Positions 56,508 to 64,000 of a DNA stretch of 64,000 nt are shown in pieces. The stretch is from the NCBI RefSeq assembly GCF_029625335.1, contig NZ_CP121111.1, positions 1,364,001 to 1,428,000 on the forward strand, written 5' to 3'. The position numbers were made by a program, and so were the translations under genes. The notes beneath the pieces are model-generated. The model was not told where the DNA came from and ran no database searches. It saw only the letters and a list, made by a program, of their open reading frames with translations. Numbering within the stretch: position 1 is the stretch's first letter; each line of letters opens with the position of its first letter. This stretch comes from Flavobacterium nitratireducens (lineage in GTDB: Bacteria; Bacteroidota; Bacteroidia; Flavobacteriales; Flavobacteriaceae).

Positions 56508-58535
56508 ATGAGTATTCTTACCAAACATTTCGATACTAAACACAATACCGCTCCATTTTCACAAATAAAAAACGAAGATTATTTTCCTGCTTTTCAGGAA
56601 GGAATTGCTTTAGCCAAAGCTGAAATCGAGGCAATTGTAAACAATCCAGAAGCTCCTACTTTTGAAAACACGATTGAAGCCATGGATTATTCTGGTGAAG
56701 TTTTAGATCGTTTATCAAGTATCTTCTTTAATTTGAATTCGGCAGAAACCAATGAGGAAATGCAAAAAATCGCTCAAGAAGTTTCGCCTTTGTTATCGGA
56801 ATTCAGCAATGATATTACTTTAAATCCGGAACTTTTTGCCCGAATCAAAACTGTTTATGAGCAAAAAGAAAGCTTAAACTTAACTCCAGAACAAAGTACT
56901 TTATTAGATAAAAAATACAAAAGTTTTTCCCGTAACGGAGCGAATCTGGCCGAAGAGCAAAAAAATCAATTGCGTGAAATCGACAAAGAATTATCAAAGT
57001 TGAGTTTGCAATTTGGCGAAAATGTTTTGGCTGAAACCAATGCGTTCCAAATGCATTTGACAGATGAAAACGATTTGGCCGGTTTACCAGAAGGCACTAT
57101 TGAAGCAGCTCGTTCTTTGGCGAAAGCCCAAGAAAAAGAAGGCTGGATTTTCACCCTGGATCATCCAAGCTATCTTCCATTTATGACCTATGCCAACAAT
57201 AGAGAATTGCGTAAAAAAATGGCAATTGCTTTTGGGGCAAAAGGTTTTCAAAAAAACGAATACAACAATGAAGCAATCGTTTTAAAAATTGTCAAATTAC
57301 GTCAGCAACGAGCTAATTTATTAGGTTATGCCACGCATGCTCATTTTGTTTTGGAAGAAAGAATGGCCGAAAGTCCTGAAAAAGTAATGGCTTTCGAAAA
57401 TGATTTATTGACTAAAGCTAAACCAGCTGCGCTAAAAGAATTTGAACAATTAACCGCTTTCGCAAAAGAAATGCACGGAATCGAGCAATTAGAAAAATGG
57501 GACGGCGCTTATTATTCAGAGAAATTAAAACAACAATTATTTAATTTGGATGATGAAAAGCTGAAACCTTATTTTCAATTAGAAAAGGTTTTAAACGGAG
57601 CTTTTACTATTGCCGGAAAATTATTCGGACTAACTTTTACCGAAGTATTTGACATTGACAAATACCACGAAGAAGTAATGACGTATGAAGTTACCGATGC
57701 TAATAATGATTTGATTGCTATTTTCTACGCCGACTTTTTTCCAAGAAAAGGAAAACGCAACGGTGCCTGGATGACATCCTTCAAATCACAATATGTAAAG
57801 AATGGCACAAACGAAAGACCACATATTTCTAACGTTTGTAACTTTACAAAACCTACCGAAACCAAACCCTCTTTATTAACGTTTAACGAAGTAACAACTT
57901 TGTTTCATGAATTTGGACACGGATTGCATGGTATGTTGGCCAACACAATCTATCCAAGTTTATCCGGAACTTCAGTGTTTTGGGATTTCGTTGAATTGCC
58001 TTCACAGGTAATGGAAAACTGGTGCTACGAGCCGGAAGCTTTGGCTTTATTTGCAACGCATTATCAAACTGGCGAAGTAATTCCGCAGGAATATGTAGAA
58101 AAAATCAAAGAAAGTGCTAGTTTCCAAGAAGGTTTAGCGACTTTACGCCAATTAAGTTTTGGTTTATTAGATATGGCTTGGCACGGACAGGATCCAACCA
58201 ATATTACCGACTTAAAAGCTTTCGAAACGGAACAATTTAAAAACACCCAATTGTATCCGGATGTAGCCGAAAACGCGATGAGTACGGCTTTTTCACATAT
58301 TTTCCAAGGCGGTTATTCATCAGGATATTACAGCTACAAATGGGCGGAAGTTCTGGATGCTGATGCTTTTGAATACTTTAAAGAAAACGGTATTTTCAAC
58401 AAAGAAATAGCCGATAAATTCAAAGATAATGTCCTTTCAAAAGGAGGAACAGAACATCCAATGACACTTTACAAACGTTTTAGAGGTCAGGAACCAAAAC
58501 CGGATGCTTTGTTAAGAAGAGCGGGACTCTTATAG
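56508..58535 (+). CDS. M3 family zinc metallopeptidase (dipeptidyl carboxypeptidase/oligopeptidase Dcp-like)
   Basis: A 675-residue protein from ATG 56508 (MSILTKHFDTKHNTAPFSQI). An in-frame GTG at 56457 lies inside the upstream hairpin and gives no conserved residues, so it is rejected. The zinc motif HEFGHGLHGM starts near residue 467, with the second Glu ligand expected about 25 residues later (WDFVELPSQVMENW). C-terminal GGYSSGYYSYKWAEVLDADA is typical of Dcp/OpdA. No signal peptide, so it is probably cytoplasmic and degrades small peptides. Confidence 0.93.
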   Translation: MSILTKHFDTKHNTAPFSQIKNEDYFPAFQEGIALAKAEIEAIVNNPEAPTFENTIEAMDYSGEVLDRLSSIFFNLNSAETNEEMQKIAQEVSPLLSEFSNDITLNPELFARIKTVYEQKESLNLTPEQSTLLDKKYKSFSRNGANLAEEQKNQLREIDKELSKLSLQFGENVLAETNAFQMHLTDENDLAGLPEGTIEAARSLAKAQEKEGWIFTLDHPSYLPFMTYANNRELRKKMAIAFGAKGFQKNEYNNEAIVLKIVKLRQQRANLLGYATHAHFVLEERMAESPEKVMAFENDLLTKAKPAALKEFEQLTAFAKEMHGIEQLEKWDGAYYSEKLKQQLFNLDDEKLKPYFQLEKVLNGAFTIAGKLFGLTFTEVFDIDKYHEEVMTYEVTDANNDLIAIFYADFFPRKGKRNGAWMTSFKSQYVKNGTNERPHISNVCNFTKPTETKPSLLTFNEVTTLFHEFGHGLHGMLANTIYPSLSGTSVFWDFVELPSQVMENWCYEPEALALFATHYQTGEVIPQEYVEKIKESASFQEGLATLRQLSFGLLDMAWHGQDPTNITDLKAFETEQFKNTQLYPDVAENAMSTAFSHIFQGGYSSGYYSYKWAEVLDADAFEYFKENGIFNKEIADKFKDNVLSKGGTEHPMTLYKRFRGQEPKPDALLRRAGLL

Positions 58536-58580
58536 ATTACAGAACTCAGATTTTAGTATGCAGATAAAACCAAGGTTAGG

Positions 58581-60238
58581 ATGAATATTACTGATTTCTT
58601 AAAAAAAATTAAAGCTTCCGAATTAAAGGAAACAAAAAAACTAAAAGTTAGAGATTTTGACCAAATCGATAAAAACTCTTTCGTAGCCTATGTTGATCAA
58701 AACAACGAAAGTTTTGATGTACATATTATCTTAGACGATAAAAAAAATATTGTTTCAAAAACTTGCGATTGTAACCTAAAAAATAACTGTATTCATCAAA
58801 CAGCCTTGCTTCTTTTTTTAGCAAATGAAAAACTAGTAAATCCTAAAATCAAAAAAACAAGTCAGAGAAAATTATCTGAAACAGATACTATTTTGAACCA
58901 GATTGACAATGAAGCTTTAAAACACTGGCTATCAAACCTTTTAAACAACAACAAAGAAATAGCCTTTTTATTCAAAAATGAATTTGGTCAAAAAAGCACT
59001 TCCTTTGAAAAAAAGATATTCAGGAAATTATCAAACTTGCTATTCAATCAGTTATAGGTAAACGAAAATCTATTGAAACTAATGAGGTTAAAAAAGTAAT
59101 TGACAATTTAAACATATCCTTAAAAGAAGTATTAGAATATATTTTTAGTAACGAAATCAATGACAAAACTTATAATTTATTAGATACAATCATTGACGAA
59201 TTGTTAAAATTCGAAATGAATTATCATATCACCAGTATTAGAATTACACGGTTTATCGAAAATTTAAACAATGCACTACTCAAAACCATCTTCAATACTA
59301 AAGATTTAGAAACTTGGAAGCAAAGTGTAGAGTTTTATTTTTCTAAAGTTTTTGACAATGAAATCTACAGCAGTTACGATTTCGAATTAATAGAAAAGAT
59401 CTACAGTTTTTCAGAAATCAATGAGCTTCAAAGAACCTTCGTTATAAAATTGGCCGAAAGAAAATTCACCGAAATACAACATGTTGTTAAAGACGAATTC
59501 ACTCGTTTACATATTGATTTTGAAATGTTCTTTTTAAATATATTTTCAGAAAACAAACTTTTTGAAAAACACAAAAACCTATTCAAACCAAGACGATTTC
59601 AAAATGAGTACAACATTATATTAATTAGAAACCTCATTGAAATTAATGAATTCGAAAAAGCAGAAAATTATTGTACAGAACAAATCAACAATAATATAAA
59701 TGGAAATTATGACCTTCCTTACATTAATTTTTTAACCGAAATATACTCTAAGACAAATAACACTCGCAAAAAAGCAACTTTGCTCGCAAATTATGGTGCT
59801 TATTCATTTGACTTTGAAAACTATCTTTTCATTAAAAAAAATTGCTCTCCCATTGAATTTAAGAAATACCGCCAAAAAGTATTAACAAATGCCAATTACA
59901 ATTCACAAAATGGAGATATTCAAGCTTTTGACTTTTATTATAAAGTAATGAAAGATGATGGTTTAAAAAATAAATTAGTCACTTTATTAGCAAAAGCTCA
60001 TAATCTAAATCTTTTCGACATTTACAAAGAAGAAGCCTTTGCACTGAGTCCAATCGATTTCATAGCAGAAGCTTGTGTTGCATCTACATTTACAACTCAA
60101 AACAAACTCATTGCTAAGATCGCAAAATTCATTTATCAAAATACGGATAAAAACACACTTCGCCTCTATTTAACTGACAGAAGAATTCATGAAGTCAGCA
60201 AATTATATAGGGCTTTAAAAGAACTAGAACAAAACTAA
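58581..60238 (+). pseudogene. SWIM zinc-finger protein of unknown function, one-base frameshift
   Basis: The first frame (from ATG 58581, MNITDFLKKIKASELKETKK) carries a SWIM finger: Cys62, Cys64, Cys70 and His72 in CDCNLKNNCIH. It breaks after FEKK at the seven-A run 59008-59014. Adding one A gives KKDIQEIIKLAIQSVIGKRK and joins the frame ending at 60238, about 552 residues. The rest is helical, without a clear motif, and Phe/Asn/Lys-rich. SWIM proteins bind DNA or protein; in bacteria many lie beside helicases or ATPases, but none is here. It ends at a good terminator. Confidence 0.82.
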
Positions 60239-60253
60239 TTCAAAGTAGTATTT

Positions 60254-60282
60254 AAACCGAAGTAGTGATGCTTCGGTTTTTT
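60254..60282 (+). terminator. Terminator of the SWIM gene
   Basis: A nine-base perfect stem AAACCGAAG / CTTCGGTTT with an eight-base loop is followed by a T-run, 15 bases after the stop. Confidence 0.9.
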
Positions 60283-60285
60283 ATT

Positions 60286-61098
60286 TTAAAGCAAAACCAC
60301 CATCAGCCACCAAAGAAACGGAATACTTTCTACCCAAAATGATGAATAATACTTCGAACGATTTTCATTCGAAAAAATTAAAAAAAGTGAAAGCATTACA
60401 ACCAAAAACAAATTGACAATCAATTGTTTTTCTATAAAATTTGTTTTCAAAAACTCTAAAAAACAAAAAGGAATCAATAACAACAACCCCAGAATTTTAG
60501 TTCGTTCTACTCCTATTTGCTGCGGAACAGTCTTAAGATGCGGATCATCATTATTCAAATCGATAATTTCGAAAACCAAAATCAAATCGAAAACCAATAT
60601 GAAACGTTGCACGCATTTGATTAAAAAATCATGACCTAAATCCTGATGTGCATTAACCAATGGCAACATCAAAGTCACTCCTACCCAACACAGCGAAACA
60701 ATGTAAATTTTGACACCAGCCCAATTTCGGGCATTTTTACGATTTGGGAAAAACGGAAGCGTATAAAGCAAAGTGACTATCAAAAAGATAACAGCGACAA
60801 TCTGGGTAATTCGTTCCAATTGAAAAAAGCAAAAAGCCACCGCCAGAGACGACAACAAACTTAATGCGGCGATCAATTTTAACTCGTTTCGCATCATTCT
60901 TTTTTTGGCTCTGGCCAAAGCATCATATTTTACGAAATTATATCCTACAATAGTACCAAAAAAAGAAAAAAAAGCCATGGGTTTATCATAGGGAATCCCG
61001 AACATAAATTGTGTCATTCGTACCAAAGCATAAACCGATAAAGCGACGTGAATGCTGGATTTAAGATAAAAATCGAAAAGTCTTTGAATACGAATCAT
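60286..61098 (-). CDS. UbiA-like polytopic membrane protein (putative prenyltransferase)
   Basis: A 270-residue protein with about eight membrane helices. Two polar segments resemble those of UbiA prenyltransferases: YNFVKYDALARAKK (about 53-66) and FEIIDLNNDDPHLKTVPQQI (about 175-194, followed by GVERTKILG), where true UbiA enzymes have Asp-rich NDxxDxxxD and DxxxD sites. Here the first motif has only one Asp, so activity is not sure. No partner gene is next to it. It faces gcvP. Confidence 0.6.
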   Translation of the reverse strand: MIRIQRLFDFYLKSSIHVALSVYALVRMTQFMFGIPYDKPMAFFSFFGTIVGYNFVKYDALARAKKRMMRNELKLIAALSLLSSLAVAFCFFQLERITQIVAVIFLIVTLLYTLPFFPNRKNARNWAGVKIYIVSLCWVGVTLMLPLVNAHQDLGHDFLIKCVQRFILVFDLILVFEIIDLNNDDPHLKTVPQQIGVERTKILGLLLLIPFCFLEFLKTNFIEKQLIVNLFLVVMLSLFLIFSNENRSKYYSSFWVESIPFLWWLMVVLL

Positions 61099-61193
61099 CT
61101 AACAAAAGTAATTATTTCACAATCAAAATTATAAATTATTCATAAAACAAATAAAATCAATCGCAAAACAATGAATAGAAAGAGAAATATACT

Positions 61194-61201
61194 TATTTTT
61201 G
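61194..61201 (+). promoter_or_regulatory. -7 promoter box of gcvP
   Basis: TATTTTTG (TAnnTTTG) lies 25 bases before the gcvP ATG at 61227. No glycine riboswitch-like structure fits in the short space. Confidence 0.5.
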
Positions 61202-61226
61202 CACCTCAAAAATATACAAAACTTTC

Positions 61227-64000
61227 ATGAAAACAGATGCTTTTGCTTTAAGACACATCGGGCCAAGAGAAACTGACCTAGAACATATGTTCAAAACAAT
61301 TGGTGTTACTTCTATGAACCAATTACTTTATGAAACTTTTCCCGACGGAATTCGTTTAAAACAAGATTTAATTCTTGATCCGGCAATGACCGAATATGAA
61401 TATGCTAATCACATTCAGGAATTAGGCAAAAAAAACAAAGTTTTCAAATCATATATTGGTTTAGGATACCACCCAACGATTGTACCTGCACCTATCCAAA
61501 GAAATATTTTTGAAAACCCGGGATGGTACACCGCTTACACACCATATCAGGCAGAAATTGCTCAAGGTCGTCTGGAAGCTATTTTGAATTTCCAAACGGT
61601 AGTTACTGAACTTTCAGGTATGGAAATCGCTAATGCTTCTTTGCTTGATGAAGGTACAGCTGCAGCAGAAGCGATGGCTTTATTATTTGATGTTCGTACT
61701 CGTGAACAAAAGAAAAACAACATACACAAATTCTTCGTTTCTGAAGAAATTTTACCGCAAACTTTATCTGTTTTACAAACACGTTCTACTCCAATAGGAA
61801 TTGAATTAGTTGTGGGTAATCATGAAACTTTTGATTTTTCTAACGAATTTTTCGGAGCTATTCTTCAATACCCTGGCAAATATGGACAGGTATACGATTA
61901 TTCTGCTTTTATTGTTAAAGCGGCAGCAAATGAAATTAAAGTAGCCGTTGCTGCTGATATTTTATCATTGGCTACCTTAACTCCTCCAGGAGAAATGGGA
62001 GCAGCTGTTGTAGTAGGTACAACACAACGTTTTGGTATTCCAATGGGATACGGTGGACCTCACGCTGCTTACTTCGCTACTAAAGAAGAATACAAACGTT
62101 CAATGCCAGGACGTATCATCGGTGTGTCTATCGATGCTAACGGAAACCGTGCATTACGTATGGCTTTGGGAACTCGTGAGCAACACATCAAACGTGAAAA
62201 AGCAACTTCAAACATCTGTACTGCTCAGGTATTATTAGCTGTAATGGCTGGTATGTATGCTGTTTATCATGGTCCTAAAGGATTACAATATATTGCAAAT
62301 AAAGTTCACGCTTCGGCAGTAACTACTGCAGACGCTTTAAATAAATTAGGAGTTTACCAAACCAACTCGGCTTTCTTTGACACCATCTTAGTAAAAGCAG
62401 ATGCTCAAAAAGTAAAAGCAATCGCTGAGAAAAACGAAGTAAACTTCTTTTACGTTGATGCGGATACCATTTCAATCTCATTGAACGAAACTACTTCTAT
62501 CGATGACATCAACCAAATCATTGCTATTTTTGCTGAAGCTACAGGAAAAGAAGCTTTCGCAGTTACTGAATTATCAACTGCTTCTCAATTACCAGCTTCT
62601 TTAGAAAGAACATCTTCTTTTTTAACGCACGAAGTTTTCAACACATACCGTTCTGAAAGCCAATTGATGCGTTACATCAAAAAATTAGAGCGTAAAGATT
62701 TGTCACTGAACCACTCTATGATTTCTCTAGGTTCTTGTACTATGAAATTGAACGCCGCTTCAGAAATGTTACCTTTATCAATGCCTAACTGGAACAGCAT
62801 TCACCCATTTGCACCAGTAGAACAAGCAGAAGGTTACATCACGATGCTTAAAAAATTAGAAAATCAATTAAGTGTTATTACTGGATTTGCTGGAACGACT
62901 TTACAACCTAATTCTGGTGCTCAAGGGGAATATGCTGGTTTGATGGCTATTCGTGCTTATCACTTATCTCGTAATGAAGGTCACCGTAACGTATGTTTAA
63001 TTCCTTCATCGGCTCACGGAACTAATCCAGCTTCTGCTGCTATGGCGGGAATGAAAATTGTAGTTACAAAAACAACTCCAGAAGGAAATATTGACGTAGA
63101 AGATTTAAGAGAAAAAGCAATCGAGCACAAAGATGATTTATCATGCTTAATGGTTACTTACCCTTCTACTCACGGAGTTTACGAGTCTACTATTATTGAA
63201 ATCACACAATTAATCCACGATAACGGAGGATTAGTATATATGGATGGTGCAAACATGAATGCACAAGTAGGTTTAACAAATCCTGCTACTATTGGAGCTG
63301 ATGTTTGTCACCTAAACTTACACAAAACTTTCGCTATCCCTCATGGTGGTGGCGGACCTGGTGTAGGACCAATTTGTGTAAACGAAAAATTACTTCCATT
63401 TTTACCTACTAACCCTGTCTTAAACGTGGGAGGAGAACAAGCAATCACTGCAATTTCTTCTGCTCCTTACGGTTCGGCTTTAGTATGTTTGATTTCTTAT
63501 GGATACATCACCATGTTAGGTGCTGAAGGATTAAGAAGCGCTACAGAATATGCAATTCTTAATGCTAATTATATGAAAGCTCGTTTTGAAGGACACTACC
63601 CAATTCTTTACACAGGAGAATGTGGTAGAGCAGCTCACGAAATGATCTTAGACTGTCGTGCATTTAAAGAAAACGGAATTGAAGTAGGTGATATCGCTAA
63701 GCGTTTAATGGACTACGGCTTCCACGCACCAACAGTTTCTTTCCCAGTTGCAGGAACATTAATGATTGAACCAACTGAATCTGAAGATTTAGCAGAGTTA
63801 GACCGTTTTTGTGATGCAATGATTGCTATCAGAAAAGAAATTGAAGCAGCTACAGCTGAGGATAAAATCAATGTATTGAAAAACGCCCCTCACACTTTAG
63901 CTATGTTAACTGCTGATACTTGGAATTTCCCATACTCGAGAGAAACGGCAGCTTTTCCATTGGATTATATTGCAGATAACAAATTCTGGCCATCTGTTCG
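61227..64000 (+). CDS. gcvP: Glycine dehydrogenase (decarboxylating), P protein; C-terminal end cut by the window
   Basis: About 924 residues are visible, with no stop; the usual length is near 950, so only a short end is missing. It starts MKTDAFALRHIGPRETDLEH. The N-terminal and C-terminal homologous halves are fused, as in most Bacteroidota. The PLP Lys lies in CHLNLHKTFAIPHGGGGPGV (near residue 700). SLGSCTMKLNAASEMLPLSM and PNSGAQGEYAGLMAIRAYHL are family signatures. P protein decarboxylates glycine and passes the methylamine to the H protein in the glycine cleavage system. No gcvT or gcvH lies next to it. Confidence 0.97.
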   Translation, partial: MKTDAFALRHIGPRETDLEHMFKTIGVTSMNQLLYETFPDGIRLKQDLILDPAMTEYEYANHIQELGKKNKVFKSYIGLGYHPTIVPAPIQRNIFENPGWYTAYTPYQAEIAQGRLEAILNFQTVVTELSGMEIANASLLDEGTAAAEAMALLFDVRTREQKKNNIHKFFVSEEILPQTLSVLQTRSTPIGIELVVGNHETFDFSNEFFGAILQYPGKYGQVYDYSAFIVKAAANEIKVAVAADILSLATLTPPGEMGAAVVVGTTQRFGIPMGYGGPHAAYFATKEEYKRSMPGRIIGVSIDANGNRALRMALGTREQHIKREKATSNICTAQVLLAVMAGMYAVYHGPKGLQYIANKVHASAVTTADALNKLGVYQTNSAFFDTILVKADAQKVKAIAEKNEVNFFYVDADTISISLNETTSIDDINQIIAIFAEATGKEAFAVTELSTASQLPASLERTSSFLTHEVFNTYRSESQLMRYIKKLERKDLSLNHSMISLGSCTMKLNAASEMLPLSMPNWNSIHPFAPVEQAEGYITMLKKLENQLSVITGFAGTTLQPNSGAQGEYAGLMAIRAYHLSRNEGHRNVCLIPSSAHGTNPASAAMAGMKIVVTKTTPEGNIDVEDLREKAIEHKDDLSCLMVTYPSTHGVYESTIIEITQLIHDNGGLVYMDGANMNAQVGLTNPATIGADVCHLNLHKTFAIPHGGGGPGVGPICVNEKLLPFLPTNPVLNVGGEQAITAISSAPYGSALVCLISYGYITMLGAEGLRSATEYAILNANYMKARFEGHYPILYTGECGRAAHEMILDCRAFKENGIEVGDIAKRLMDYGFHAPTVSFPVAGTLMIEPTESEDLAELDRFCDAMIAIRKEIEAATAEDKINVLKNAPHTLAMLTADTWNFPYSRETAAFPLDYIADNKFWPSV

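Overview
The window is a chromosomal segment of a Flavobacterium-like bacterium (Bacteroidota, Flavobacteriaceae). The evidence is the AT-rich base composition, Bacteroidota promoters (TTG or TTTG, about 19-20 bases, then TAnnTTTG), a SusC/SusD pair, the hpt-adk-obgE neighbourhood, an S46 dipeptidyl peptidase, and an str-S10-spc-alpha ribosomal cluster without tufA between fusA and rpsJ. No rRNA, tRNA, CRISPR array, prophage or classical insertion sequence was seen.

Layout. 1-2.2 kb: capsule/exopolysaccharide export (Wzc-like kinase, cut by the window edge, and a Wza-like lipoprotein). 2.3-11 kb: recR, a sodium:solute symporter, a CoA-binding protein, two guanidino-modifying enzymes (CtlX-like and DDAH-like), gltA, eno and carA, several with their own promoter and terminator. 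11.2-28.4 kb: a minus-strand ribosomal super-cluster from rpsL to rplQ, with promoters before rpsL and before rplC. 28.7-34.7 kb: an outer-membrane uptake operon (SusC, SusD, two small lipoproteins) ending in a strong terminator. 34.7-39.4 kb: rlmB, rhomboid protease, rarA, a secreted protein of unknown function and a YjjG-type HAD nucleotidase. 39.6-43.2 kb: the ATP-dependent 5-oxoprolinase genes pxpB-pxpC-pxpA followed by an NRAMP-type transporter with an in-frame stop. 43.3-50.3 kb: radC, a GIY-YIG gene bracketed by palindromic repeats, mpl, a TPR protein, a DPP7-type peptidase and a MurG-like glycosyltransferase. 50.3-54 kb: hpt, adk, a CNNM/CorC-like protein and obgE. 54-64 kb: a helical unknown, purK, purE, an M3 peptidase, a SWIM zinc-finger protein, a UbiA-like membrane protein and gcvP (cut by the window edge).

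Two signals stand out. First, a small GIY-YIG nuclease gene lies between perfect 27-base inverted repeats, with a third partial copy next to it, so it looks like a compact repeat-associated cassette. Second, eight genes carry single lesions (six one-base losses in A or T runs, one one-base gain, one nonsense codon). Seven of these fall between 43 and 59 kb, while rpsD is the exception. Because rpsD, hpt and mpl are among them, sequencing or assembly error is the likeliest cause for most, but the nonsense codon and the one-base gain do not fit that pattern as well.

Several intergenic gaps also contain long near-perfect inverted repeats or short tandem repeats built from AT-rich words. I do not see a clearly new multi-gene system; the repeat-GIY-YIG unit is the best candidate.
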